Notes: generated by a model from the sequence alone, not told the origin. A stretch of DNA of 64,000 nucleotides from Flavobacterium sp. (GCA_014378065.1 JACMOK010000054.1:1-64000); one strand, 5' to 3'. Shown: positions 8,904-17,518, numbered from the stretch's first letter. Program-made: numbers and translations.

Positions 8904-9578
8904 ATGAATATTCTTATCGTTGAGGACAGTCCAGAATTGGCGATTGAAGTCAAAGATTTTCTGGTTCAATCTGGTTATGTATGCAAAATTGCGAAAAATT
9001 GCTTCGAAGCGGATGACGAAATTCAAAGTAACGACTACGACATTATGCTCCTTGATTTGGGATTGCCCGATGGTAGTGGTTTTGACGTATTAAAATCGGT
9101 AAGGAAAACCCAGTCTAAAATAGCGGTTATTATTATTACGGCCCGCGGAGAATTGGATGATCGTATTAATGGATTGCAATTGGGTGCCGATGATTATCTG
9201 ACAAAACCTTTTGCACTGACGGAATTGAGTGCGCGTTTATTTGCCATTATCCGCAGAATTCACGGGTATACCATCAACGATTTAACCATTCATGGATTTA
9301 CACTGCAGTTGCAAGACTACAAAGTGAGCTATGCGTCCTTTCCGATCAGCTTGACCAAAAAAGAATTTGATATTTTTCAGTATTTGGTATTGAATAAAAA
9401 CCGAGTGATTACCCGGCTACAATTAACTGAACATGTTTGGGGCGATATTTTAGAGATCAATTCCGATTCTAATTTTATTGATGTTCATGTGCGTAACCTT
9501 CGCAAAAAATTGGAAAAACATGCTTCAATAACTTGGTTTGAAACCGTCAGAAATGTCGGTTATCGCATTAACGTTTAA
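8904..9578 (+). CDS. OmpR/PhoB-family response regulator
   Basis: A 224-residue protein from the ATG at 8904; the extra 18 residues possible upstream are not receiver-like. The receiver domain (1-115) has the acidic pair Glu7-Asp8, phospho-acceptor Asp51 (LLDLGLPDGSG) and the Lys of TKPF. The C-terminal winged-helix DNA-binding domain (about 125-224) shows LTKKEFDIFQYL, VWG and IDVHVRNLRKKL followed by VRNVGYRI, as in OmpR/PhoB/PmrA regulators. The histidine kinase follows at once. Identical 11-base-spaced repeats in front of the two flanking small secreted protein genes are the likely binding sites. No such repeat was seen in the 83 bases before this gene, so autoregulation is not evident. 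Confidence 0.95.
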   Translation: MNILIVEDSPELAIEVKDFLVQSGYVCKIAKNCFEADDEIQSNDYDIMLLDLGLPDGSGFDVLKSVRKTQSKIAVIIITARGELDDRINGLQLGADDYLTKPFALTELSARLFAIIRRIHGYTINDLTIHGFTLQLQDYKVSYASFPISLTKKEFDIFQYLVLNKNRVITRLQLTEHVWGDILEINSDSNFIDVHVRNLRKKLEKHASITWFETVRNVGYRINV

Positions 9579-9588
9579 CAGTCGCATT

Positions 9589-10926
9589 TTGAAAATCAAA
9601 CACCAACTGGCCATTTTTAATGCATTGACGCGATTGTTAGTGATACTTGTGCTATGGCTTATGTTGCCGATTTTGGTTGAAAAAGTGGTTTACAAACACA
9701 TTCATAAAAGTCTGATCGAGAAAAAACAGAAATTTATTAAACATCTGGACAAGGAAGAAATCAACGATTTTATGGTTCGCAACGATTCGACTGAAACGTA
9801 TGCCAGTTTTTCCACCCTGCACAACGAATTCCTGCAGTTGTCGAGATGGCGCAGAACCGGCACAAAAAACAGAACCGTTTTTATTACAGAACCACGCATC
9901 ATTGAAGAGGAAAAAAGCGATTTTAGAATTTTGCAATACCAATTTGTCTACGAAAACACGCCTTACCAGTTAGAAATTGGGAGTAGTTTGAGTGAGATTA
10001 AAGAACTTACATTTACGATACGGCTTTTTATCTTGGTGGTTCTGGTAATTATTTTGGGGATCACCTTTTTGATGGATACAGTTTACATAGAGTATTTGCT
10101 GACGCCATTTTATAAAATCATCGATACGAAAATCCGCCGTGTCAATGAACCCGATACTTTTGATCATACGCCAATCAATTCGCATTCAGAGGATTTTGAA
10201 GAGCTCGATATGGTTTTAAATCAGATGATGGACAGAATCAGCGAGCTTTTTAAAAAGGAAAAACAGTTTATAGCCAATGTTTCGCACGAGCTTTTAACGC
10301 CCATCGCGCTTTTAAAAAGCAAATTGGAAAATTTGCTTCAAAACGAATCGCTAAATGATACTGCTGTAGACAAAATCGCGGGAGCTTTAAAAACACTAGA
10401 TATGGTAAAAAAAATTATCAGTAATCTGTTATTGGTGTCGAGAATTGAAAACAACCAGTATGAAACCAACGAAGCGATCGATTTTAATGAGTTATTTGAC
10501 CATTTGGCTTTAGATTTGGACGATCGAATCGAAGACAAACGAATTGTATACAGCAAGGAGATAAATCATAACCATCATTTTAGAGGCAATAAAACGCTGA
10601 TGCACATTTTGCTATATAACATATTGGTTAATGCGATCAAATACAACAATTTTCAAGGAAAGATTTCAGTAAGCGATGGTTTTTTAAAACAACAGTACTG
10701 CCTGTCAATTAGTGACACTGGATTGGGAATGAACGACGTTCAAATTAAGAAAATCTTCAAGCGTTTTGCCAGAATTAATAGCAATCAAGACGGGCAAGGG
10801 TTAGGGCTGGCCATTGCAGAAAGCATAGCCCATTTTCATCATATCAAAATTGAAGTAACCTCACAGCCCGGAGTCGGCACTACTTTTTTACTCTTATTTC
10901 CGAACGTGAAAACGATTAAAAGTTAA
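9589..10926 (+). CDS. Two-component sensor histidine kinase
   Basis: 445 residues from a TTG at 9589, ten bases after the regulator stop. Longer in-frame options (TTG 9538, ATG 9553) overlap the regulator. The chosen start gives LKIKHQLAIFNALTRLL, a normal kinase opening. Two membrane helices (about residues 10-30 and 150-172) enclose a periplasmic sensor of about 115 residues with no recognised domain. The dimerisation box has the phospho-acceptor His in ANVSHELLTPIALL, with Leu where most kinases have Arg. The ATPase domain follows, with an N box (NILVNAIKYN), G1 (SDTGLGM) and G2 (GQGLGLAIAE). It is predicted to sense envelope conditions and phosphorylate Asp51 of the partner. Confidence 0.93.
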   Translation: MKIKHQLAIFNALTRLLVILVLWLMLPILVEKVVYKHIHKSLIEKKQKFIKHLDKEEINDFMVRNDSTETYASFSTLHNEFLQLSRWRRTGTKNRTVFITEPRIIEEEKSDFRILQYQFVYENTPYQLEIGSSLSEIKELTFTIRLFILVVLVIILGITFLMDTVYIEYLLTPFYKIIDTKIRRVNEPDTFDHTPINSHSEDFEELDMVLNQMMDRISELFKKEKQFIANVSHELLTPIALLKSKLENLLQNESLNDTAVDKIAGALKTLDMVKKIISNLLLVSRIENNQYETNEAIDFNELFDHLALDLDDRIEDKRIVYSKEINHNHHFRGNKTLMHILLYNILVNAIKYNNFQGKISVSDGFLKQQYCLSISDTGLGMNDVQIKKIFKRFARINSNQDGQGLGLAIAESIAHFHHIKIEVTSQPGVGTTFLLLFPNVKTIKS

Positions 10927-10946
10927 AATTTCTCAAATAGCGCTAT

Positions 10947-10981
10947 CTTCATTTTGTCTTCATTTAACAGCAGTACATTTG
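10947..10981 (+). promoter_or_regulatory. Direct-repeat operator plus -7 element before small secreted protein 2
   Basis: CTTCATTT occurs at 10947 and 10958, again 11 bases apart. The -7 element TACATTTG is at 10974-10981. The distance from the second repeat to the -7 element is 16 bases, the same as at 8520/8536. The bases after it (TGTAAATAA) are also shared. This is the second copy of the promoter that brackets the two-component genes. Confidence 0.75.
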
Positions 10982-11023
10982 ACTTGTAAATAATCAAATT
11001 TATTAATCGTTAAATTTAAAGTC

Positions 11024-11218
11024 ATGAAAAAAGTATTGATGTTAATTGCATTAGTTTTAGGAACAACAGTAATGGTAAATGCGCAAACTGCACCAGCTAA
11101 AGCAACACCCGCTAAAGAAGTAAAGGCGGTGAAACATGTAAAAAAAGCAAAGACAACAAAAAAAGTGGAAGTGAAAACAGAAACTACTAAAATGGAAACT
11201 GCTAAACCTAAAAAATAA
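11024..11218 (+). CDS. Small basic secreted protein (paralogue 2)
   Basis: A 64-residue protein with the signal peptide MKKVLMLIALVLGTTVMVNA and a likely cut after Ala20. The mature part of about 44 residues is dominated by Lys, Ala, Thr, Val and Glu (KAVKHVKKAKTTKKVEVK) and should be disordered and polycationic. It shares its promoter and signal peptide with the 59-residue product at 8585; the mature parts have drifted in sequence but keep composition. It lies 97 bases after the histidine kinase stop, with its own promoter. No database family is recognised. A regulon partner of the adjacent two-component system is the most economical reading. Confidence 0.85.
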   Translation: MKKVLMLIALVLGTTVMVNAQTAPAKATPAKEVKAVKHVKKAKTTKKVEVKTETTKMETAKPKK

Positions 11219-11666
11219 CTAACCCCCTCATTTTATTGGCATTGAATTACAACCCGTGGTAAGGGAAGGCAGTAAAATGTTGGTTTTAGTTGTTTCGAAA
11301 AAGGATAGAGCAATTTATCCTTTTTTGTATTTTAAAACCTTTCCAAAAAAAATTCCGTAGTTGTTTGAAGTGCATGAGTAGCAATTCCCATTGTTTAACA
11401 GTACCAATTAAAACTATTGAAATGAGACTTAGAATTTTTAGTTTTCGAATCGTTTTATTCGTTTTTATCATCGTAGCGACGTTGTGTTTGAACATTTATA
11501 ATATTTTTTGGAATTTGTAGACACATTCAAGACCGCCAAAGCACAATTCCGACCATTTATTGCATTGCTACCCTTTAAATTCTCTAAAAGTAACATCAAG
11601 TTAAATTTTTGATAATATGAAATGTTCACATTGTCATTAGTTGTTAATTTGTCAAAAATTTCTATA
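11219..11666 (+). other. 448-base stretch with no supported gene
   Basis: It contains the terminator at 11298-11326 and, at 11273-11287, the 15-base block TAAAATGTTGGTTTT that also overlaps the stop codon of the first small secreted protein gene (8762-8776), a relic of duplication. From 11421 to 11519 a 32-codon frame could encode a hydrophobic peptide (MRLRIFSFRIVLFVF...), but no promoter or repeat supports it. Nothing else was recognised. Confidence 0.6.
11298..11326 (+). terminator. Intrinsic terminator after small secreted protein 2
   Basis: A 10-base-pair stem (AAAAAGGATA with TATCCTTTTT) around 8 bases, followed by T. It lies 80 bases after the stop codon. In the first paralogue the terminator is 23 bases after the stop. 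Confidence 0.8.
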
Positions 11667-12902
11667 ATGATTTTTCGATTGGTCATTCTGTGTATTATTC
11701 TTTTCGTTATTGAACTTTACGCATTCCAGGCTTTACGAACTTTAATAAAGTTAAAGGTCATTTTAATTACGTATCAAATTGTAAGCTTGTTGCTATTTGC
11801 ATTTATCGTTTACTCCTTTACTCAATTTGATCGCTCGGTAGGCCAAACAAAACAAACCATGTTTACGATGGGATTGTTGCTTTTGGTGTACGTTCCTAAA
11901 ATTATAATTGCCGTCGTTCTGTTAGGCGAAGATATTTTTAGAGTAGTGATGGGTGGTGTAAATTATTTCATTGAATCCGACAATACGGCTGACTTTCTTA
12001 ATTCACGACGAAAATTCGTCAGTCAGCTGGCAATAGGGCTAGCAGCAATTCCATTCCTTTCTCTAATTTACGGAATCACTATTGGTAAATACAACTACAA
12101 GGTGATAAAGCAACGCATTTTCTTTCCCGATTTGCCCGAGGCTTTTGACGGCTTTACAATTACTCAGATTTCTGACGTACACAGTGGCAGTTTTGACAAT
12201 CCTGAAAAGATCAATTATGCCATAGATTTAGTTAACGCGCAAAATTCTGACTTGATCCTGTTTACAGGTGATATTGTTAATACCCATGCCAAAGAAATGC
12301 ATCCTTGGCTGGACACTTTTAACCGAATTCAAAATCATCAATACGGCAAATTTGCGGTACTTGGTAACCATGATTACGGAGAATATGTTACCTGGCCTTC
12401 CGAAATGGAAAAAGAAGAGAACTTTAAGGCCATAAAAAATTTGTACGGAGAAATTGACTTTAAATTGCTTTTGAATGAGCATACATTTATCCAAAAAGGC
12501 AATGATCGAATAGCTTTGGTGGGCGTAGAAAATTGGGGCAATAACTTTAAGAAGGCCGGTGATTTAAATAAAGCCGCACAGCAGCTCAACAAAGAAGATT
12601 TTAAAATTCTGATGAGCCATGATCCCAGTCATTGGGAATATGAGGTGAAGCAACATGAAAAGCATTTTCATCTTACCCTATCTGGGCATACGCACGGGAT
12701 GCAATTTGGAATCGAAATTCCTGGTTATTTCAAATGGAGTTTGGCGCAATTTGTTTACAAACAATGGGCAGGTTTGTATGAAGAGTTTGGTAGGTTTGTA
12801 TATGTTAATCGCGGCTTCGGATTTCACGCCTATCCCGGTCGTGTAGGTATTATGCCTGAAATAACGGTCATTGAACTAAAAAAGGGCGAAAAAGTAGCAT
12901 AA
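11667..12902 (+). CDS. Membrane-anchored metallophosphoesterase
   Basis: 411 residues from the ATG at 11667; a start at 11622 would add 15 residues ahead of the first helix. Residues 1 to about 150 hold three to four membrane helices. The calcineurin-like phosphoesterase domain (about 165-400) has the full metal set: QISDVHSG, FTGDIVNT, LGNHDYGEY, LMSHDPSHWE and LSGHTHGMQFG. This matches the YkuE/YaeI type, which cleaves phosphodiester or pyrophosphate bonds on lipids or small molecules. Membrane anchoring fits a role on lipid-linked substrates, but this is inference. It is monocistronic or followed by the thioredoxin-fold gene 72 bases later, which has its own -7 element. Confidence 0.9.
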   Translation: MIFRLVILCIILFVIELYAFQALRTLIKLKVILITYQIVSLLLFAFIVYSFTQFDRSVGQTKQTMFTMGLLLLVYVPKIIIAVVLLGEDIFRVVMGGVNYFIESDNTADFLNSRRKFVSQLAIGLAAIPFLSLIYGITIGKYNYKVIKQRIFFPDLPEAFDGFTITQISDVHSGSFDNPEKINYAIDLVNAQNSDLILFTGDIVNTHAKEMHPWLDTFNRIQNHQYGKFAVLGNHDYGEYVTWPSEMEKEENFKAIKNLYGEIDFKLLLNEHTFIQKGNDRIALVGVENWGNNFKKAGDLNKAAQQLNKEDFKILMSHDPSHWEYEVKQHEKHFHLTLSGHTHGMQFGIEIPGYFKWSLAQFVYKQWAGLYEEFGRFVYVNRGFGFHAYPGRVGIMPEITVIELKKGEKVA

Positions 12903-12916
12903 TTAGTTTAAAATAT

Positions 12917-12924
12917 TACATTTG
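12917..12924 (+). promoter_or_regulatory. -7 element for thioredoxin-fold gene
   Basis: TACATTTG matches the Bacteroidetes -7 consensus TAnnTTTG, 50 bases before the ATG at 12975. No TTG is present at the ideal -33 distance. Confidence 0.5.
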
Positions 12925-12974
12925 TAACATAATGTCTTAATTACAAGGCTTTAAAAATTAAATTTTTTGGTTTT

Positions 12975-13271
12975 ATGTCAAAATTTGGAGAACTTATAAA
13001 TGCACAGGTTCCGGTGCTAATTGATTTTTACACTGAGTGGAACGAATCATCCGTTTCGATGCATCCCGTTATTAGAGATGTTGCTGCCGCGCTAGGCGAT
13101 AAAGCAAAAGTGATAAAAATTGATGTGGATAAAAACCAGGAACTTGCTGACGCATTGCGAATTAAAGGCTTACCTACTTTAATGATTTACAAAGAAGGAC
13201 AAATGATCTGGAGACAATCTGGAGAACTTGATGCCAATACTATTATTGGGTTGGTTCAAGAACAGATTTAA
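12975..13271 (+). CDS. Thioredoxin-fold protein lacking the active-site cysteines
   Basis: A 98-residue protein with the complete thioredoxin fold pattern: VLIDFYTEW at beta-3, VIKIDVDKNQELADALRIKG, then the cis-proline motif LPTLMIYKEGQ and a final amphipathic helix. Where thioredoxins have WCGPC it reads WNESS, and the whole protein has no cysteine. It cannot act as a disulfide reductase. A binding, scaffolding or chaperone role is likely. The rest of the fold is well kept, which argues for function, not decay. It ends in a 3-base overlap with the convergent deacetylase gene. Confidence 0.9.
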   Translation: MSKFGELINAQVPVLIDFYTEWNESSVSMHPVIRDVAAALGDKAKVIKIDVDKNQELADALRIKGLPTLMIYKEGQMIWRQSGELDANTIIGLVQEQI

Positions 13272-13915
13272 CGAATTACTTCGCCTTCAAAATCTTTCTC
13301 TTTCAAATACGCTAACGTTTTGGGTAACACGTATCGTAGATTTTTAAAAGCTTTCGCACTGTCGTGAAATACTATTATGCTTCCTGATCTAACATTCGAC
13401 AGTACATTAGAAAGGCATTTTTCGGGCGAAATGGATTGATCAAAATCGCCGCTCAACACATCCCACATCACAATCTTATAGCCAGTATCTCGGAGCAGTT
13501 TTGCTTGCGATTTTTTTATTTTTCCGTATGGCGGACGAAAAACCTTCGGACTTAAAGAGATTTTTTCTGAAATGCTTTCTTGACAACGTTCTACATTTTT
13601 GATGTATATTGAATTATCCGTTTCCCATCCTTTCAGGTGGTCAAAAGTGTGATTTCCAACTGCATGACCGCTATTTATAACATCCGAAAAAATTGCCGGA
13701 TAGCAATCGATGTTGTGGCCGATACAAAAAAAAGTAGCCCTAAATCCATATTCTTTTAATTGCGCTAATGTCCAAGCCGTAATTTCGGGTGTGGGTCCAT
13801 CGTCAAAAGTAAGGTATACTTTGTTTTTCCGGTTCGGAATGTCCCAAACATATCGGGAAAATATCATTTTAATTACCCTGCTCGTTTTTATCCAATAATA
13901 ACGCATATCTGTCAT
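13268..13915 (-). CDS. Polysaccharide deacetylase (NodB domain)
   Basis: A 215-residue protein with a carbohydrate esterase family 4 domain. All five motifs are readable: TFDDGPT (catalytic base and metal Asp), HTFDH (metal His pair), RPPYG, MWDV and IIVFHDS. It removes N-acetyl (or O-acetyl) groups from a glycan such as peptidoglycan or an exopolysaccharide. There is no clear signal peptide: the first 20 residues (MTDMRYYWIKTSRVIKMIFS) are basic and only weakly hydrophobic, so export is uncertain. A second ATG at codon 4 is an alternative start. The stop codon interleaves with that of the convergent thioredoxin-fold gene. Confidence 0.92.
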   Translation of the reverse strand: MTDMRYYWIKTSRVIKMIFSRYVWDIPNRKNKVYLTFDDGPTPEITAWTLAQLKEYGFRATFFCIGHNIDCYPAIFSDVINSGHAVGNHTFDHLKGWETDNSIYIKNVERCQESISEKISLSPKVFRPPYGKIKKSQAKLLRDTGYKIVMWDVLSGDFDQSISPEKCLSNVLSNVRSGSIIVFHDSAKAFKNLRYVLPKTLAYLKEKDFEGEVIR

Positions 13916-13970
13916 TTAAAAAAAGCACTTTTTCACAAAGATGCTGTCATTTTTTGGAGGCGAATTTTTG

Positions 13971-16900
13971 TTATTCGTTGTCTCTTCCAAAGCGTTTGAA
14001 TCGAGCATTGTAAGAATTGAACACCGATTTATTTTGGTCGTAAAATTCAATGTCGCCTCTGTCCTTCATGACTTGTAATAGGCCGCGATATCGTTCTATA
14101 TCAGTGATAATATCAATGGCAATATTGCTTTGTTCAGCCGCTTTTAAGCCGCCATAAAAAGTTAGGTTTTCTTTGTATTTTGTCATAAGTTGTTCTAACA
14201 AGTTACGTGCTTTCTGCTTTTCATTGACTTCATAATAACCGCCTGCAAATGGGTCAAGTAAAGAGTAGTAGCCATAATATTGCAACGGCATTTTGGTCAT
14301 GGCCAAATCTATAATTTTTTTAGCTTTTTCAATTTTACCTTCATTGATTAATTGTTCCATCAAACGGGCGAGATTGGTTCGATAAGAAATACTGTTTTTT
14401 CTGGTTTCAGGATCATGGTAAATGGTATTTAATTCACCATTGCCCCAATCCCATTTCATCGCAATTTCATACATTTTATCTGAGTCAATTTGCCCCATAT
14501 CAAGCGGACTACCGTCTTTTGGAATCGCTGTTCGCAAAGGAACCAATTTATAAACCATTCCGTCCAATTGCAGGTAATCCTTCATCCAAAGGTAATCGTC
14601 ATCGCCAAAACTTCCTCCTGTAAAGTAGATCGGACGTTTCCAATCGTTATTGGCCAAAACATCCAGCATCATAAGTCTGTTTTTGTATAATGCCTGTCCT
14701 TTAATTTCAATGTCAATAAACGGAACAATAGAATCATAATATTTTGGAGCCACTACCTTGTTTCTAATTATGGTGTTCTTGTCGATAGGAATTCTTACCT
14801 TATTGGTGGGATAAAAATGAATTTTCTGTCCGTTTTGCATTTCAACGATCGTCTGCGGATCATCACTACCAATAAATTTAAGCAGGTCTTTTAGGTTCCA
14901 CCGATTTTCAGTTTTCGGATTGTGTATCGCATAGTCTAATTTGTCTCCCACATATTGGTCGTGTTTAAATGATATGGGTAATCCTTCAGAGTTGTAGCTT
15001 TTCATTTTCATTTGATCGATATACCAATCGGTCATAAAAAGGCTCGTGTTGACTATTTTGATATCTGTTCTGATGTTTTCGATTTCTTGCGCATACCACA
15101 GCGGAAAGGTATCGTTATCGCCAATGGTAAACAAAATGGCATTGGGTTCACACGAATTGAGGTAGGCTTTCGCCATTGCGATGGCAGTGTAGCGGTTGGA
15201 TCGATCGTGGTCATCCCAATTTTGCGTAGCCATTAGAATAGGTGCTGCAAGCAAACTCAGCACAATCACTGCAGGTCCGGCAATTTTTGGTTGTAAATAA
15301 TTTCTAACGGTATCATAAATCGCATAAACCCCAAATCCAATCCAAATGGCAAAGACGTAGAATGATCCTACGAGCGCATAATCGCGTTCCCGAGGTTCAA
15401 ATGGACGCTCGTTGAGGTATATTTTTAACGCTATTCCGGTGAATAAGAACAAGGCGAATAAAACGTAAAAACTTTTTAAATCTTTATTGGCATGAAATAC
15501 GAGTCCGATCAGCCCGAGAAGAAGCGGCAAGAAGAAATACACATTGCGCGCCTTATTGTGCAATACATCGGTGGGTAAATAGTTTTGGGAGCCCAGGTGC
15601 ATTTCATCAATAAATGAAATCCCGCTGAGCCAGTTGCCATCGAGATTGTCATATTTTCCCTGGATGTCGTTTTGTCGACCGGTAAAATTCCACATCAGAT
15701 ACCTCCAGTACATGTAGCCGAATTGGTATTCTACCATAAAACTTAAATTGTCCCAGCTTGAGGGCTTTTCTATGACTAAATATTCGCCGTAACTTTTCAA
15801 AAAGGAGATGTAGCCTTCGGTATCAATTTGCTTCGCTGCGTATGCTTTCCTAAATTCAGTGATGACATTGACAAGTTCTTTTTCTTCCAAATATTCCGGT
15901 TTGATTTTAAATTCCAAGACATGGGTAAAATTCATATAATTTTCTACATGTTCGGTACTCCACATCCTGGGAAGGATTGCCTTTTGATTGTCGTCGCTAT
16001 TTTGTTCGGCGTTTTTATAATTATTTGTGATGACATATTTTCCGGATTGGTAGTCTCTTTCATAATTAGGTGCTTTGTCTAAATAGGGAGTAGTTTCATC
16101 TAAGCCCGCGAAAGAATCAGAATATTGTGGTCCGTAAAACAATGGGTTTACACCATATTGTTCTCTGTTGTAATAAGCCAAAACTTCGGCTGCGTCTGAT
16201 GGTTTGTTTTCGTTGATCACTGTGTTGGCATTGGCGCGAATAGGCAGCATCATCCACGTAGAAAACCCAATTAAAATAAATAAAATGCAAAGAATGATTG
16301 TGTTGTAAAAAACATACCCTTTTTGTCTGGTATATTTAATTCCAAAGTAAAAGAAGGCGATAAAAAGTAAGGCCACCAAAATGGTTCCCGAGTCAAAAGG
16401 CAATCCCAAACTATTGACCATAAAGATTTCTGTTTTACCAAAGAAAGCCATGGTTAAGGGTAACAGCAATTTAAATATGAAAAGTAAAATGGCCACCACG
16501 ACAATATTGGCAATAATAAAATTTTTTATAGTGATGTTCTTGTAGTGTTTAAAATAATACAAAAAACCAATCGAAGGAATCGTCAGTAAAGCCATGAAAT
16601 GAACCCCGAAAGATAGACCTACTACCAAACTTATAATTAGCAACCATTTGTTTCCTCTTGCGGTGTCCATATCCTGCTCCCATCGCAATCCAAGCCAAAA
16701 AAGTAAAGAAATAAACAGGGTGGCCATGGCATAAACTTCGGCTTCGACGGCATTGAACCAGAAACTGTCCGAAAAAGTATAAGACAAAGCGCCAACAAAG
16801 GAAGCGCCCAGAATGACGATGGAACTGCTTTTATCTATGTTACTAAATCGAGAAACTAGTTTTTTTAATATTATCGTAGAAGACCAAAACAAAAATAGAA

Positions 16901-17174
16901 TTGTAAAAGCACTTGAAAAAACAGACATCATGTTTACCATTAAGGCAATATGGGTTTTGTCGGTTGCAAACATAGCAAAGAAGGCCCCGATCATTTGAAA
17001 TAAAGGCGCTCCTGGAGGGTGTCCAACTTCGAGTTTGGCTGCAGTGGCAATATATTCACCGCAATCCCAAAAACTCATGGTAGGCTCGACGGTCAGGGTG
17101 TAGGTAATTAGTGCAATGGCGAAAGCAAGCCAGCCTACGAGTGTATTCCACTTACTGAAGTTGAATGTCTTCAT
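13971..17174 (-). CDS. DUF2723-family membrane protein (protein O-mannosyltransferase TMEM260-like, GT117)
   Basis: 1067 residues. The N-terminal two thirds is polytopic, with about a dozen hydrophobic helices between residues 10 and 680. The first loop has the family signature (EPTMSFWDCGEYIA then KLEVGHPPGAPLFQ), carrying the acidic residues that mark the GT-C active site. The C-terminal 350 residues are soluble, with helical repeats near the end (KIEKAKKIIDLAMTKMP), probably periplasmic. The family is common and large in Bacteroidetes. Its eukaryotic relative TMEM260 transfers mannose to protein, so protein or glycan glycosylation is a reasonable guess here. It is transcribed alone, with the convergent deacetylase ahead. 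Confidence 0.88.
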   Translation of the reverse strand: MKTFNFSKWNTLVGWLAFAIALITYTLTVEPTMSFWDCGEYIATAAKLEVGHPPGAPLFQMIGAFFAMFATDKTHIALMVNMMSVFSSAFTILFLFWSSTIILKKLVSRFSNIDKSSSIVILGASFVGALSYTFSDSFWFNAVEAEVYAMATLFISLLFWLGLRWEQDMDTARGNKWLLIISLVVGLSFGVHFMALLTIPSIGFLYYFKHYKNITIKNFIIANIVVVAILLFIFKLLLPLTMAFFGKTEIFMVNSLGLPFDSGTILVALLFIAFFYFGIKYTRQKGYVFYNTIILCILFILIGFSTWMMLPIRANANTVINENKPSDAAEVLAYYNREQYGVNPLFYGPQYSDSFAGLDETTPYLDKAPNYERDYQSGKYVITNNYKNAEQNSDDNQKAILPRMWSTEHVENYMNFTHVLEFKIKPEYLEEKELVNVITEFRKAYAAKQIDTEGYISFLKSYGEYLVIEKPSSWDNLSFMVEYQFGYMYWRYLMWNFTGRQNDIQGKYDNLDGNWLSGISFIDEMHLGSQNYLPTDVLHNKARNVYFFLPLLLGLIGLVFHANKDLKSFYVLFALFLFTGIALKIYLNERPFEPRERDYALVGSFYVFAIWIGFGVYAIYDTVRNYLQPKIAGPAVIVLSLLAAPILMATQNWDDHDRSNRYTAIAMAKAYLNSCEPNAILFTIGDNDTFPLWYAQEIENIRTDIKIVNTSLFMTDWYIDQMKMKSYNSEGLPISFKHDQYVGDKLDYAIHNPKTENRWNLKDLLKFIGSDDPQTIVEMQNGQKIHFYPTNKVRIPIDKNTIIRNKVVAPKYYDSIVPFIDIEIKGQALYKNRLMMLDVLANNDWKRPIYFTGGSFGDDDYLWMKDYLQLDGMVYKLVPLRTAIPKDGSPLDMGQIDSDKMYEIAMKWDWGNGELNTIYHDPETRKNSISYRTNLARLMEQLINEGKIEKAKKIIDLAMTKMPLQYYGYYSLLDPFAGGYYEVNEKQKARNLLEQLMTKYKENLTFYGGLKAAEQSNIAIDIITDIERYRGLLQVMKDRGDIEFYDQNKSVFNSYNARFKRFGRDNE

Positions 17175-17358
17175 ACGAATCTGAATATATTTTTTTGATT
17201 TACAAAGAAACTATTTTTTTGCGGATGGCGGCACGCATTAACAAAAAATTCTAAAGGATCAAGATGAGCTATAAAAGCCCTGGGAAGCACGTTAAAAAGC
17301 AAATTAAAACTAAGGTAACTCCGCATAAAATTATTTTAAATAAAAATACCGTAAATAT

Positions 17359-17388
17359 TTGGTCAAAATAAAATTTGTGCTAAATTTG
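17359..17388 (+). promoter_or_regulatory. Complete Bacteroidetes promoter for tRNA-Gln
   Basis: TTG at 17359-17361, a spacer of exactly 19 bases, and TAAATTTG at 17381-17388. This is a perfect match to TTG-N19-TAnnTTTG. The tRNA 5' end is 24 bases after the -7 element. Confidence 0.85.
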
Positions 17389-17411
17389 CACTCGCTTAAC
17401 GGCAATGGAAT

Positions 17412-17482
17412 TGGTCTATGGTGTAATGGTAACACAACTGTTTTTGGTGCAGTCTTTCAAGGTTCGAGTCCTTGTAGACCAA
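17412..17482 (+). tRNA. tRNA-Gln (anticodon TTG)
   Basis: 71 bases fold into a cloverleaf: acceptor TGGTCTA pairs with TAGACCA at 17475-17481; the D arm is GTGT...ACAC; the anticodon stem ACTGT/GCAGT encloses TTTTGGT with anticodon TTG; the T arm is CAAGG-TTCGAGT-CCTTG; the discriminator is A at 17482. CCA is not encoded. Confidence 0.95.
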
Positions 17483-17487
17483 CGAAT

Positions 17488-17518
17488 GTCTCTCCACTCT
17501 GTGAGAGACTTTTTTTTT
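17488..17518 (+). terminator. Terminator of tRNA-Gln
   Basis: A 7-base-pair stem GTCTCTC/GAGAGAC with an 8-base loop, then nine T, five bases after the tRNA. Confidence 0.85.

Noticed and set aside
11290..11520. A 76-codon frame in the gap before the metallophosphoesterase gene
   Set aside because: It starts inside the terminator of the upstream gene and has no promoter, signal or family likeness. Only a shorter 32-codon hydrophobic end looks protein-like, which is too little to call.
12975..13271. Pseudogene reading of the cysteine-less thioredoxin-fold gene
   Set aside because: The frame is intact, the fold pattern is fully kept and it has a -7 element, so loss of the cysteines looks like a change of role, not decay.
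17221..17300. Possible fourth extragenic repeat before tRNA-Gln (GCGGATGGCGGC and AAAGGATC)
   Set aside because: It has partial matches to the repeat flanks but not in the right order or spacing, and no hairpin core.
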